Numbered from the stretch's first letter, positions 17,187 through 27,003 are shown. The stretch is DNA of 64,000 nt from Parvibaculum sp963975745 (GCF_963975745.1 NZ_CAXBIB010000010.1:62001-126000), one strand, 5' to 3'. Notes: generated by a model from the sequence alone, not told the origin. Program-made: numbers and translations.

Positions 17187-17672
17187 TCAAAGCTGCTTCA
17201 GCATGTTCTCGGCGCCGGACACTTCGGCCTTGCCGCCGGACGGCTCCAGATTGAGGCTCTTCACAACGCCGTCATCGACCAGCATCGAATAGCGCGACGA
17301 ACGCATGCCCATTCCAAAGCCGGTACCGTCGAAGTCGAGGCCAAGCGCTTTTGTGAATTCGCCATTGCCGTCCCCAAGCATGGCCACTTTGCCGTCGGCA
17401 CCCTGTGCCTTGCCCCAGGCACCCATTACAAATGCGTCATTGACCGAGACGCAGGCAATTTCGTCGACACCCTTCGACTTGATCGTTTCGGCACTCTGAA
17501 TAAAGCCCGGCAGATGCTGGTTGGAACATGTCGGCGTGAAGGCGCCGGGCAGCGCAAACAACACAACCCTGCGGCCCTTGAAATACTCCGACGTCTTGAC
17601 GGGCGCTGGCCCCTTGTCTGTCATCTGCATCAGCGTTGCATCGGGAATGCGGTCTCCGACCTTGATCGTCAT
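17187..17672 (-). CDS. peroxiredoxin, Prx5-like
   Basis: This is a 161-residue thiol peroxidase of the Prx5/AhpE-like group, which reduces peroxides with glutathione, glutaredoxin or a similar donor. The peroxidatic cysteine lies in FALPGAFTPTCSNQHLPGF. The conserved Arg is in MGMRSSRYSMLVDDG. I chose ATG 17672 (MTIKVGDRIPDATL) because a GGAG site is 6-10 bp upstream; ATG 17684 is an alternative that adds four residues. It lies 134 bp downstream of a DsbD-domain gene on the same strand, which suggests a shared redox theme. Confidence 0.93.
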   Translation of the reverse strand: MTIKVGDRIPDATLMQMTDKGPAPVKTSEYFKGRRVVLFALPGAFTPTCSNQHLPGFIQSAETIKSKGVDEIACVSVNDAFVMGAWGKAQGADGKVAMLGDGNGEFTKALGLDFDGTGFGMGMRSSRYSMLVDDGVVKSLNLEPSGGKAEVSGAENMLKQL

Positions 17673-17806
17673 TGCTGGCTCCATGGCTCATCTGTTGCGT
17701 GAATGCTTGCCCGACACCCTGTGGCGCCGCCGGTTGGCCGCATTAAAGCGCCAATACCCGCTGCCCGCCAGCCCCCTCACGATCTCTGACCATTCTGTGA
17801 TCTCCG

Positions 17807-18631
17807 TCAGGGAGATGTCCAATAGACGATGCGTGCCTCCTCGGACCCAACCAGAAGAAATCCCAGCCTTTCGCCTTCGAGCATCGACGTCGACAGAACG
17901 CCAACCTCGACCGTATAGCGCAGAATTTCACCCTTGCGGTCGACCGCAGGCACGCCAAACCAGACGTCCTGTGGGCCGTCGATAATCAATTGCGGCGGCC
18001 TGCATCCGGCCGCACAACCCCGGTAAAGGATTTCGAGTACGGGCGCATGTGCCTCGCGCCACCGGACCTGCAACGCATCGCGGTCGGCCATGGGCTGCGG
18101 CAACCGGGAGAGCGCCGCCACAAGTGCCGGCAGATCGACCGAGGAGGCCGCGCCAGAACTCGACGGCGGAATCGTCAGTGCCAGATTTGCTTCCCGCGGC
18201 ACACAGATGCTTTCCGAGCAAACGCCATAGAGCATGGACACGCGCAATGTCACCGGCCGACCTGCATCGGCCGGCACGACATTCAACGGCCAGAGCACCC
18301 TGTCCTTGTAGCCGAAGGTTACATCGCCGGGATCGTCGAAGCGCTGCGGTGCCGGCCAGCGCAGATCGACATGTTGGACATTCTCGGATTCCGACCAGTC
18401 GAAGGTCGGCGCGATGCCGCTATCGCCCGGATTCTTCCAATAGGTCTTCCAGCCGGTTTCAAGCTGCATTTCGACGCCGGCCAGAAACGGTTCGCCGTCA
18501 TGAGCGGACACCGCCGACATGACAGCCATCCTTTCCGGTGCAGAGGCGCCTGCGATGGTCAGACCCACCGGCACAAGCCAGAGCACCATCGCGCAGAGCG
18601 CCACTCTCCATAAGGCCGTCAACTCTGGCAT
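17807..18631 (-). CDS. DsbD N-terminal-domain protein (periplasmic)
   Basis: The 274-residue protein has an N-terminal signal peptide (hydrophobic core WRVALCAMVLWLVPVGLTIA). A DsbDn-like domain follows, with WKTYWKNPGDSGIAPTFDW and a cysteine pair in YGVCSESICVPREA. In full-length DsbD this domain carries the periplasmic thiols; here the membrane domain is absent. It may act in periplasmic thiol transfer, but no substrate is known. I chose ATG 18631 because GGGAGAAGG lies just upstream; 18679 is an in-frame alternative that would add 16 residues. A second cysteine pair lies in RGCAAGCRPP. Confidence 0.8.
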   Translation of the reverse strand: MPELTALWRVALCAMVLWLVPVGLTIAGASAPERMAVMSAVSAHDGEPFLAGVEMQLETGWKTYWKNPGDSGIAPTFDWSESENVQHVDLRWPAPQRFDDPGDVTFGYKDRVLWPLNVVPADAGRPVTLRVSMLYGVCSESICVPREANLALTIPPSSSGAASSVDLPALVAALSRLPQPMADRDALQVRWREAHAPVLEILYRGCAAGCRPPQLIIDGPQDVWFGVPAVDRKGEILRYTVEVGVLSTSMLEGERLGFLLVGSEEARIVYWTSP

Positions 18632-18821
18632 TTCCCGCCTTCTCCCGGTCAATTCGCATCGTCGCAGCAAGCCTGTCATATAAAACTACAGACCGAAATC
18701 GAAGAATGGTCCCAGTCCTCGCCGCTTGTCAGTTCAAGATGGGGCGTGACACGATGCCAGCGAGAGGGCAGGATTTTCCTTGCCGATCCGAACTACACCA
18801 ATGGCCGGAGGCAGGCTGCCC

Positions 18822-19427
18822 ATGAGCCCAATGTTGGCGGATTTGACCCATCAGCCGGGGGAAGACGGATTTCTCGAGGGGAAGATGCTGATCGCAATGC
18901 CGACGATCGGCGACCCTCGGTTTGAACGCTCGATCGTCTATATGTGCGTCCACAACCCCGATGGCGCAATGGGCATTGTCGTCAACAAGGCGGCCCCCGA
19001 TATTACCTTTCCCGACCTCCTTGACCGCCTGTCGATCCGGACCCCGCACGGCACCAAGGAAATTGCGTGCCCGGTACTGGCGGGCGGTCCGGTGGAAACG
19101 GGCCGTGGGTTCGTCCTCCATACGCAGGACTATTTCTCCGACGACTCCACACTGCCTGTCGATGAGGATATCGGCCTGACTGCGAGCGTCGACATCCTGC
19201 GCGCAATGGCCACCGGCAGGGGTCCGCGTCACGCGCTTCTCGCGCTCGGCTATGCGGGCTGGGCACCTGGCCAGCTTGACGCCGAAATACAGGCCAATGG
19301 CTGGCTGCATTGCGATCCCGATCCCGAACTGCTGTTCGGTTTCGATCTTGACGCAAAATACGCCACTGCGTTGGCGAAGCTCGGCGTGGACATTTCGTTG
19401 CTCTCCGGCAGTGCCGGCCACGCGTGA
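18822..19427 (+). CDS. YqgE/AlgH family protein
   Basis: This is a 201-residue member of the UPF0301 (YqgE/AlgH) family. The conserved start EGKMLIAMPTIGDPRFERSIVYMC is present. So are GAMGIVVNK, GGPVETGRGFVLH and the C-terminal LLALGYAGWAPGQLDAEI. The biochemical role is still unclear for the family; AlgH was first linked to alginate control. I chose ATG 18822 because GGAGGCAGG lies 8-16 bp upstream. It is divergent from the DsbD-domain gene and convergent with the GGDEF/EAL gene. Confidence 0.93.
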   Translation: MSPMLADLTHQPGEDGFLEGKMLIAMPTIGDPRFERSIVYMCVHNPDGAMGIVVNKAAPDITFPDLLDRLSIRTPHGTKEIACPVLAGGPVETGRGFVLHTQDYFSDDSTLPVDEDIGLTASVDILRAMATGRGPRHALLALGYAGWAPGQLDAEIQANGWLHCDPDPELLFGFDLDAKYATALAKLGVDISLLSGSAGHA

Positions 19428-19441
19428 AGGCCTCCAGCTTG

Positions 19442-22399
19442 TCACTCCCGCCAGTGACGCGCGATGAAATCGAGCGCTTCTGACGTGCGCATTGGCTGGC
19501 CAAAGTAATAGCCCTGCCCATAGTCGCAACCCATGCTCGCCAGATCATCCGCCTGCGACTGGCTTTCGGTGCCCTCAGCCACCACTTCCATCCCCAGATC
19601 GTGGGCCAGCGTGACCATCGAACGGATGATCAGTGGTGTTTCACGGTCGGAGGACATGCCGGCAACGAACGACCGGTCGACCTTCAGCGTGTCGAAGGGA
19701 AAGCGCTGCAAGTAGCTCAGACTCGAGTAACCCGTACCGAAATCGTCGAGCGAAAGTCCCGCCCCCAGGGCCTTGAGGCGTTGCAGCATTGTTGCGGCAA
19801 ATTCAGGATTCTCCATCACAAGAGATTCCGTGACTTCGAGCTTCAACGACCCCCGGACAATGTCGATCCGATTCAATACGCGCTTCACATCATCGATCAG
19901 ATCGTGACGGAGCAACTGGCGACTTGAGACATTCACGCTGACAAAAAGCGGGCGCTCTGCCGGAAAGAGTTTCTGCCAGGTCGCAAGCTCCTCGCTCGCG
20001 GCACGAAGTGCAAACCGACCGATTTCGTTGATTACGCCCAACTCCTCCGCCAGCGGCACAAAACTGTCCGGCGGCAGCAATCCGTCTTTCGGGTGATTCC
20101 AGCGAATCAATGCTTCGAAACCACGAACGTTGCCGTCGGTCAGCGACATAATCGGCTGATAGTAGAGTTCCATCTCGTGGCGCTCGATCGCATGTCGCAG
20201 GTCGGTTTCCAGTGTCAGATGGTCATCCGTCTCGGCACGCATTGCAGGCTCGAAGAGCTCGATCCGGGCCTTTCCAGCACGTTTTGCGCGATACATCGCG
20301 ATTTCAACTTCCGTGAAAAGATCCTCCGGATTCTCGTGTGCGTCCTCACAAATCGCAACGCCGATCGACGAAGTCGGATAGACCTCATGCCCTGCAACCT
20401 CGATCGGCTGTCGGAGAAACTCGCTGGCCTGCTCGGCAAAAGAGCGTGCATCGTCGCGCTGTGTCCGCGATGTCAGCAAGACGGCAAATGCATCTCCATC
20501 GATACGCGCGACCGTGTCGTCTTGCGTTACCAGAGATTCCAACCGGCGCGCAATCGCAATCAACAACGCATCTCCGCCTGAGTGACCGAGACTATCATTG
20601 ACCGTCTTGAATCGATCGAGATCGATCAATAACACCGCCGCCCGCGGCCGGTCGAGCAGGTCCTGCCGTCGAATGGCACGCTCCAGACGGTCCATGAAAA
20701 GGGCGCGGTTGGGCAATCCCGTCAGACTGTCATGGACGCTGTCGTGCAGCAGGCGTTCCTCGGCAAGTTTCCGAGCCGTGATGTCACGTACCGTGCCGAT
20801 GCATCGCGCCGTTCCCGTGTCTGCAGCCGAAATGCAGCTCGCACTGAGACCTATCCAGCGAAAGACCCCATCCGAGTGACGCATACGAAATTCAAGCGTG
20901 AACGATACATTACCACGGTGGAAATACGCGTTGAGAGCTGTGCGATAGGTCTCGCGATCAGCCGGATGCATGTGTTCGCGCCAGAGAAGTTCGTTTCCGT
21001 CCAGCGTGCCGGCATCAAGGCCCAACATTGCCTCCACCGAGGGCGACACATACAGGCGGTCATTGGTCGCGTCCCAGTCCCAGACACCCATGCGCGCGCC
21101 AGACAAAGCAAAGGCATTTCGCTGCTCGCTGCGGAGCGTCCCGAGATCAGCGCGACGGCGACCGCCCTGTGCGTGATAGGCCGCAGCAAACGCAAACAGC
21201 GTCAGGGCGGCCGTGAGGAGTCCGCCCGAAAAAGTCGTGCCGGCAAAGGCGGCGGACATCCAGCCGACCGTGTGCAGTGCCGCGGCGAGACCGGCGAATC
21301 CGAACAGCACAGCGCCGGGTATAAGAAGCTGTGCCGGGCGAACACCACGCAGGGCTGCGGCCACGATCAACGGTACGCCTGCGACCATGGCAACAGCGAC
21401 AATTGCGCGTACATAGAATGCACCAAGAGGTACGCTTAGAATCGCAAGTGGAATGCCTGCTAGCGCGGCGTAGGACATCCATCGAGCGAGACGCGACGGC
21501 CATTTTGCGAGGCGTTCAAGGTCGAGAAAAAAGCGCTCCAATGCAAAGACCGCCGCGGCAAAGAGCGCCAATGCCGAGCTGCGCAGGGTCATGTCCCATC
21601 GCGGACCGAGATCGAGCAAGGCGGCGAGGTAGCCGAATTCCGCAAGCAGGACCAGAAAACCTGTTCCGAGGAGTCCGGCCGTGGCACGAGCGGCCGCAAC
21701 GCGCGTCAGGATCGCGAGCGCCGAAAGGTAGATTGCGAACGCCGCGACGACGGCAAGCATGCCGCCCTCGACCAGCGCCAGGCGTCGCATGAAGGCGCTC
21801 CATGCCTCGACATGCCAGAGATAGACGCTTTCCGGCGGTTCGTCGGCATGAAGCGCAACGGTGATGCTTGTTTCCGGTTCGGCCGAAATGGCGAAGACGG
21901 AAAATCCTCGCCGTTCCTCGCCCGGCATCGGCACGGGATCCTGACCGCCGGCCGTCACGGCACGGTCGACCGAGCCCCGGGGCAGCGGCCAGAACAGATT
22001 GCCCAAGCCCCGAGCGCGCTCATCCGCGACCAGATAGCGCTGAACCGGATCTGCTGACCGGTTGCGCAAGGCGATAACGAGCCAGGTGCCGGCCGCGCCA
22101 TCGCCATCCGAAAGTACGATGGTACCGTCTTCAAGCGCGCCTTCGTCGATTTCGGCCGCCCCTTCCTCGGTTTCGCTGTCGATTCCCGCGGTTCCGGCTA
22201 TCGGCGGCTCGATCGTCAGGCGCCGGCCGGCGGCCTCGTAGCGCTCGCCGTGTGGCGTCAGATCGACCACGGGCGCCCTGTCGTCAAGGGCCACTGCGTC
22301 CAGCGATTGCGCCGCACCGGTCGTGATGATCGAGACTGCCAAAGCGGCCGCCACAAGCGCGCCACTTCTGCGCGCTCTTTTCAATGCCCCTCGCCGCAT
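19442..22399 (-). CDS. membrane GGDEF/EAL protein with DISM sensor domain
   Basis: This is a 985-residue c-di-GMP protein with a signal peptide (VAAALAVSIITTGAAQ), a periplasmic 7TMR-DISM-like domain (about 60-190), about seven membrane helices (about 200-400), a PAS domain, GGDEF and EAL. The GGDEF loop reads IDGDAFAVLL, so the motif is degenerate (DGDAF) and lacks the I-site RxxD; cyclase activity is doubtful. The EAL part keeps its catalytic set: EALIRW, VNVSSRQ, LEVTESL, LDDFGTGYSSL, LKVDRSF and VVAEGTES. It is therefore most likely a c-di-GMP phosphodiesterase regulated by a periplasmic signal. Start ATG 22399 is a choice; 22558 is open upstream. Confidence 0.9.
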   Translation of the reverse strand: MRRGALKRARRSGALVAAALAVSIITTGAAQSLDAVALDDRAPVVDLTPHGERYEAAGRRLTIEPPIAGTAGIDSETEEGAAEIDEGALEDGTIVLSDGDGAAGTWLVIALRNRSADPVQRYLVADERARGLGNLFWPLPRGSVDRAVTAGGQDPVPMPGEERRGFSVFAISAEPETSITVALHADEPPESVYLWHVEAWSAFMRRLALVEGGMLAVVAAFAIYLSALAILTRVAAARATAGLLGTGFLVLLAEFGYLAALLDLGPRWDMTLRSSALALFAAAVFALERFFLDLERLAKWPSRLARWMSYAALAGIPLAILSVPLGAFYVRAIVAVAMVAGVPLIVAAALRGVRPAQLLIPGAVLFGFAGLAAALHTVGWMSAAFAGTTFSGGLLTAALTLFAFAAAYHAQGGRRRADLGTLRSEQRNAFALSGARMGVWDWDATNDRLYVSPSVEAMLGLDAGTLDGNELLWREHMHPADRETYRTALNAYFHRGNVSFTLEFRMRHSDGVFRWIGLSASCISAADTGTARCIGTVRDITARKLAEERLLHDSVHDSLTGLPNRALFMDRLERAIRRQDLLDRPRAAVLLIDLDRFKTVNDSLGHSGGDALLIAIARRLESLVTQDDTVARIDGDAFAVLLTSRTQRDDARSFAEQASEFLRQPIEVAGHEVYPTSSIGVAICEDAHENPEDLFTEVEIAMYRAKRAGKARIELFEPAMRAETDDHLTLETDLRHAIERHEMELYYQPIMSLTDGNVRGFEALIRWNHPKDGLLPPDSFVPLAEELGVINEIGRFALRAASEELATWQKLFPAERPLFVSVNVSSRQLLRHDLIDDVKRVLNRIDIVRGSLKLEVTESLVMENPEFAATMLQRLKALGAGLSLDDFGTGYSSLSYLQRFPFDTLKVDRSFVAGMSSDRETPLIIRSMVTLAHDLGMEVVAEGTESQSQADDLASMGCDYGQGYYFGQPMRTSEALDFIARHWRE

Positions 22400-22424
22400 C
22401 AGCCGCTCACTCCCCTTCACAAAG

Positions 22425-23012
22425 TCACCGGCGTGGATCATCGCGCAGAATGGCAAACACAACATGATCGCGCCACATGCCGTTGATGCGGAGATAGCCC
22501 CGCGCATGACCTTCCTCGGTGAACCCGCACTTGCGCAAGACAGCGCGGGACCTCTCATTCTCCGGAAGGCAGGCGGCCTGCAGTCTATGCAATTTCAATT
22601 CCTCGAATACGTAGGGGATCAGTGCCCGCACTGCCGCGGTCACATATCCCCGCCCCGCATACTTCTCGCCTGCCCAGTAGCCCAGGGCGCAGGACTGCTG
22701 GACACCGCGCTGAACGCCCGACAGCGTGCAACCACCGACAAGAGCATTATCCTGCTCCCGAAAGATGAAGAACGGGTAGGCATGATCTTCCCGGATTTCG
22801 CGCATATAGCGCCGAAGGCGGCGGCGATATGCCGGCCTGGTCAGATCGTCCTGACCCCATGTCGGCTCCCATGGCGTCAGGAAGCTGCGACTATCCTCCC
22901 GCAATCCAGCCCATGCGGAGTAATCGCCGTGCTGCGGCATGCGCAGATAGACGCCCTGTCCCAGAATGAGAGGTACGGTCTCCGGCTTCGTGATCGAACG
23001 AAGAAATGCCAT
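22425..23012 (-). CDS. GNAT family N-acetyltransferase, RimJ/RimL type
   Basis: This is a 195-residue GNAT acetyltransferase of the RimJ/RimL-like group, which acetylates protein N termini or small amines. The acetyl-CoA loop is WAGEKYAGRGYVTAAVRALIPYVF. The second half has KLHRLQAACLPENERSRAVLRKCGF, a typical end of this group. It lies 27 bp after the M16 peptidase stop and 25 bp before the GGDEF/EAL start, all on the minus strand, so it probably belongs to that operon. The substrate is unknown. Confidence 0.9.
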   Translation of the reverse strand: MAFLRSITKPETVPLILGQGVYLRMPQHGDYSAWAGLREDSRSFLTPWEPTWGQDDLTRPAYRRRLRRYMREIREDHAYPFFIFREQDNALVGGCTLSGVQRGVQQSCALGYWAGEKYAGRGYVTAAVRALIPYVFEELKLHRLQAACLPENERSRAVLRKCGFTEEGHARGYLRINGMWRDHVVFAILRDDPRR

Positions 23013-23039
23013 GGCCGGACGCGCCTCCCGATCGCGACC

Positions 23040-24314
23040 TCAATTGGCAAATCTTGCCGCGATCCGATCGTAGGATTCAAGTCCGCCATTCTTGCCGGCA
23101 AGCGGACCGATGGCTGACACTGCAAGCTGATTGCCAGCCAGCAGACGGTCTGCATAGCGGCGCACAGCCGCTGCATCGACCGCCTCGACGCGCTCGATCA
23201 ATTCGCCGATGGGCAGCACACGTCCATGAATCGTGAACTGGCGGGAAATCTGCTCGGCCCGGGAGGACGAACTCTCCAGCCCCATCATCAACCCGGCCTT
23301 GATCTGCGCACGGGCGCGTGCGACCTCATCCTCGTTTGCATCTTCGCCCAACCGTCCGATTTCTCCCGACATTACCGGCACGAGCTCCGCCACATCATCT
23401 GGCGAGGTGCCTGCATAGACACCAAAGACGCCAGTGTCGGCAAACGACCAGGAAAAGGCGAAGGTCGAATAGCAGAGACCGCGCTTTTCTCGTATTTCCT
23501 GGAAAAGCCGCGAAGACATGCCGCCGCCAAGCACGCCGGCAAAGACCTGCGCGGTATAGTAATCGGGGTCCGAATAGGTCGGGCCCTCGAAGGCCAGCGC
23601 CAGGTGGGCCTGCTCAAGATCGCGCTCGATGCGGCGCTCACCGCCCGAGAAGCGCGCCGGTTCGGCGCCGTTGGTTCCCCGGCTCCGCAATGCACCAAAA
23701 CGCTCGCGGGCAAGCGCCACGAGAGCGGCATGGTCGATCCCCCCGGCACCGGCAAGCACCATGCTCGGCGCCAGATAGCGCTCGCTCATATAGCTTTGCA
23801 GTGCGTCGCGGCCAAAACCGGACACCGTATCCACCGTGCCGAGGATCGAACGTCCGAGCGGCTGGTGCGGATAGGCCGCTTCAAGCAAATAGTCAAAGAC
23901 CATGTCGTCCGGCGTGTCGTGCGCCTGGCCAATCTCGGAAATGATCACGCCACGCTCACGCTCGACTTCCTGCGGGTCGAAGACCGAATGCTGCAGGATG
24001 TCAGCCAGAATATCGATCGCCAACGGCAGGTCCTGTTTCAGTACGCGGGCATAATAGGCCGTCGCCTCATGCGTCGTATGGGCGTTGAGGTAGCCGCCAA
24101 CTGTCTCGATCTCCTCGGCGATAGCGAGAGCCGAACGGCGTTCCGTACCCTTGAACGCCATATGCTCCAGCATGTGCGATACCCCATGCTGCCGCTCGGC
24201 TTCGTGGCGCGCGCCCGTGTTGACCCATACGCCGACCGACGTTGTTTCGAGATGCGGCATGCTGTCGGTGACGACGGTCAGGCCATTTTCCAGCTTGGTC
24301 ACTTCAACGGACAT
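23040..24314 (-). CDS. M16 family zinc peptidase (processing-peptidase like)
   Basis: This is a 424-residue single-chain M16 metallopeptidase like bacterial relatives of the mitochondrial processing peptidase. The inverted zinc motif is H47-M-L-E50-H51 (SHMLEHMAFKG). The second glutamate ligand lies roughly 75 residues later. The C-terminal half carries GGGMSSRLFQEIREKRGLCYS. It sits directly after threonine synthase (19 bp gap), a pairing often seen in alphaproteobacteria. The substrate is unknown; the location is probably the cytoplasm because no signal peptide is visible. Confidence 0.93.
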   Translation of the reverse strand: MSVEVTKLENGLTVVTDSMPHLETTSVGVWVNTGARHEAERQHGVSHMLEHMAFKGTERRSALAIAEEIETVGGYLNAHTTHEATAYYARVLKQDLPLAIDILADILQHSVFDPQEVERERGVIISEIGQAHDTPDDMVFDYLLEAAYPHQPLGRSILGTVDTVSGFGRDALQSYMSERYLAPSMVLAGAGGIDHAALVALARERFGALRSRGTNGAEPARFSGGERRIERDLEQAHLALAFEGPTYSDPDYYTAQVFAGVLGGGMSSRLFQEIREKRGLCYSTFAFSWSFADTGVFGVYAGTSPDDVAELVPVMSGEIGRLGEDANEDEVARARAQIKAGLMMGLESSSSRAEQISRQFTIHGRVLPIGELIERVEAVDAAAVRRYADRLLAGNQLAVSAIGPLAGKNGGLESYDRIAARFAN

Positions 24315-24333
24315 GGGCGGACTCCTTCAACAG

Positions 24334-25740
24334 TTACGCAGTAACGGAACGGGCACGTTCGCGGATGAACATCTCGACCGCATCGAGATCGTTGGGCAGC
24401 GCCGTCAGGCGCTCTTTCCGGGAGAACAGGTCGGCCATGGCCGGCGGTAGCGCCGGACGGATTCCGGTTGCCTCCTCGACGGCGTCCGGAAACTTTGCCG
24501 GATGCGCCGTTGCCAGCGTCACCATTGGCACATTCATGTCGCCACGGAGTTTTGCCGCGACGGCAAGGCCAACCGCCGTATGCGGATCCACCAGTTCGCC
24601 CGTCGCCTTCAGGGTCGCGGATATTGCTCCGCGCGTCTCGTTCTCGTCGGCTCTTGCCGCGCCGAACATGGCGCGCATGGCATCCAGCCGGACGGGATCG
24701 ATTTCAAAGCCACCCGATTGGGCAAGGCTCTGCATCAGGCGCGTCACCGCAGCACCATCACGGCCATAGGCATCATGGAGCAGGCGTTCGAAATTCGAAG
24801 AAACCTGAATGTCCATGCTGGGACTGATCGTCGGCACGACCGTACCGACTTCGTAGCGTCCGCTTTCGAGAGCCCGCGCCAGAATGTCATTGACGTTGGT
24901 GGCAACAAGCAGGCGCGCGATAGGCAAACCCATACGCGCCGCCGCGTAGCCCGCAAAAACATCGCCGAAATTGCCAGTGGGCACCGAGAAGGCGACGGGG
25001 CGTGCCGGCGCTCCCAGCGCCACCGCGCTGGTGAAGTAGTAGACGATCTGGGCCATGACACGACCCCAGTTGATCGAATTGACGCCTGCCAGCGAAACAT
25101 CGTCCCGGAAACGATGATCGTTGAACATCGCCTTGACCAGTGCCTGGCAGTCGTCGAATGAGCCGTCGATCGCAATATTGTGGACATTGGCGTCCAGCAC
25201 CGTCGTCATCTGACGACGCTGCACCTCGGAAACGCGCCCCTTCGGATGAAGGATAAAAATGTCGGTCGTGTCGCGCCCTTTGAAGGCCTCAATTGCCGCC
25301 GAGCCCGTGTCGCCCGACGTGGCGCCAACAACCGTGATGCGGCTGCGACGGGCAGCCAGCACATGATCGAACAGGCGGGCAAGGATCTGCATCGCCACGT
25401 CCTTGAAGGCCAGCGTCGGCCCATGAAAGAGTTCCAGCAGCCAGTCACCGGGAGCAATTTGCGTCAGCGGCACAATCGCGCTGTGACGGAAACCTGCATA
25501 GGCCTCAGTGAGCATCTTCTGGAGTGCCGCATCGTCGATAGACGGGCCGATATAGGGCCTCATCACGCGAAACGCGACTTCTTCGTAAGGCAGGCCGGCC
25601 AACGCCCGAATCTTTCGTTCGCTGAGTTGCGGCCACTCCGCCGGCACATAGAGGCCGCCATCGCGGGCGAGGCCCGCGAGCAATGCATCCTCGAAATCAA
25701 GCTCCGGGGCGCCGCCCCGCGTGCTGACGTACTTCACCAT
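24334..25740 (-). CDS. thrC: threonine synthase
   Basis: This is a 468-residue pyridoxal phosphate enzyme that converts O-phosphohomoserine to threonine. The Schiff-base lysine is in GPTLAFKDVAMQ. The phosphate-binding region reads GATSGDTGSAAIEAF, and VPTGNFGDVFAGYAA follows. The N terminus MVKYVSTRGGAPELDFEDALL is standard for the family and fixes ATG 25740, preceded by a GGAG ribosome site. The open codons up to 26001 overlap SURF1 and are not coding in this frame. Its substrate comes from ThrB at 15725-16690. Confidence 0.96.
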   Translation of the reverse strand: MVKYVSTRGGAPELDFEDALLAGLARDGGLYVPAEWPQLSERKIRALAGLPYEEVAFRVMRPYIGPSIDDAALQKMLTEAYAGFRHSAIVPLTQIAPGDWLLELFHGPTLAFKDVAMQILARLFDHVLAARRSRITVVGATSGDTGSAAIEAFKGRDTTDIFILHPKGRVSEVQRRQMTTVLDANVHNIAIDGSFDDCQALVKAMFNDHRFRDDVSLAGVNSINWGRVMAQIVYYFTSAVALGAPARPVAFSVPTGNFGDVFAGYAAARMGLPIARLLVATNVNDILARALESGRYEVGTVVPTISPSMDIQVSSNFERLLHDAYGRDGAAVTRLMQSLAQSGGFEIDPVRLDAMRAMFGAARADENETRGAISATLKATGELVDPHTAVGLAVAAKLRGDMNVPMVTLATAHPAKFPDAVEEATGIRPALPPAMADLFSRKERLTALPNDLDAVEMFIRERARSVTA

Positions 25741-25853
25741 AATCTCCTGGAATGCCAGCGCGAAAGACATTCGCGGGCCGGTCGGAGCTACCCTATCCGG
25801 CCGCGGCGCGAGAGGCAATTGCGCTGAGCGCGAGGCGACGAAATGACCAGAAA

Positions 25854-26612
25854 TCAGCCTTTTGGACGCCCGAGTCGTCCCTGAGACCTGTGGTAAATCA
25901 GATAGATAGCGATCAGGACCACACTCAGGCCAAACCAGGTCAGGGCATAGTCGAGATGGTTGTTCGGCAGGTCGACGCGGGTCCGCCCGGCTTTTGGCCA
26001 AGCTCCTGACGCGCTCGCGGCCTCCGCCTCGATGATGAAGGGTGCCACCCGTCCAAGACCCAGATACGTGCCCATCACGACCGGGTCGCGCACCATCCAG
26101 ACGTTACGGATCGGGTCATCGGCACCATCGAAAAGTCCGCGCGGCTGCGGCGTGCGAAGGACACCGACAAGGCTCACCTCATCGTCGCTCTCTGTCGCCA
26201 GGCGCGTCATGCGGTCCTTCATTGCCACTGGGACAAAACCACGATCGACCAGAACGACAGCGTCCGGGGCATTCGCCAGTACCAACGGTGTGATCACCGC
26301 ATAGCCCGGCGCACCCGACTCATTCTGGGTGAAGTAGTGCAATTCCTGCGCGTGCTGAAAGCGGCCGGTCAATGCAACGCGCGTGTATTCAATCGCGGCC
26401 GCATCGAGACTGGCCCATTCCTCGGGCGCGGGCAGCATGATGGGGTCGGCGGCCAGCCGTTCGGTCATCGTCGCGATCAGGTCGCGCTTCCATTCGAGCC
26501 GCTCGAGTTGCCAGAAGCCCAGAACCAGCAGCACCGGCAGCATGGCGGCCGTCAGCAGCGTCGGCCACAGCATGGGCCGGAAGGAAAATCTGCCGTGTCC
26601 GACTTCATTCAT
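25854..26612 (-). CDS. SURF1 family oxidase assembly protein
   Basis: SURF1 helps insert heme a into subunit I of cytochrome aa3 oxidase. The 252-residue protein has two membrane helices: near residues 15-35 (WPTLLTAAMLPVLLVLGFWQL) and near the C terminus (YALTWFGLSVVLIAIYLIYH). Between them lies a periplasmic domain with VALTGRF and NHLDYALTW, which are family features. Its start overlaps the DUF983 stop by four bases. It closes the oxidase gene cluster, which fits its role. Confidence 0.95.
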   Translation of the reverse strand: MNEVGHGRFSFRPMLWPTLLTAAMLPVLLVLGFWQLERLEWKRDLIATMTERLAADPIMLPAPEEWASLDAAAIEYTRVALTGRFQHAQELHYFTQNESGAPGYAVITPLVLANAPDAVVLVDRGFVPVAMKDRMTRLATESDDEVSLVGVLRTPQPRGLFDGADDPIRNVWMVRDPVVMGTYLGLGRVAPFIIEAEAASASGAWPKAGRTRVDLPNNHLDYALTWFGLSVVLIAIYLIYHRSQGRLGRPKG

Positions 26613-26983
26613 GGCTCGAGGCGTCCTTCGCGTGCCTTGTGGCGGAATTGCTGCGCGACCAGCCAGCCCTTGAGCGGGCGCAGGAGCCCCAGCGGCAGCA
26701 GAATTGTCAGCGGCAACCAGAGCGCGGCATGGACCCAATAGGGTGGCGACCAGGTGAACTCGACCCACAGGACAAGACCGACAATGATGAAGCCGGCGAT
26801 CATCATGATAAAGACCGCCGGTCCATCGCCTGAATCGGCAAACGCATAATCAAGGCCACAGACACTGCATCCGGGCGCCAGCGTCAGGAAGCCGTCATAG
26901 AGCCGACCCTTGCCGCAGCGCGGGCAGCACGCGCGCAATGCCACCGTCACCGAAGATGGCATTTGATCAGTCTGCATGCTCAT
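26609..26983 (-). CDS. DUF983 domain-containing membrane protein
   Basis: This is a 124-residue protein with two zinc-ribbon-like cysteine pairs at the N terminus (CCPRCGKG and CSVCGLDY) and two membrane helices. DUF983 proteins often lie between ctaE and SURF1 in alphaproteobacterial oxidase clusters, as here, so a part in oxidase maturation is inferred; no activity is known. The start ATG 26983 has a GAGGGA ribosome site. ATG 26977 is an alternative. The ATGA overlap with SURF1 shows coupling. Confidence 0.88.
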   Translation of the reverse strand: MSMQTDQMPSSVTVALRACCPRCGKGRLYDGFLTLAPGCSVCGLDYAFADSGDGPAVFIMMIAGFIIVGLVLWVEFTWSPPYWVHAALWLPLTILLPLGLLRPLKGWLVAQQFRHKAREGRLEP

Positions 26984-27003
26984 GGGTCCCTCATGAAGCG
27001 AAA

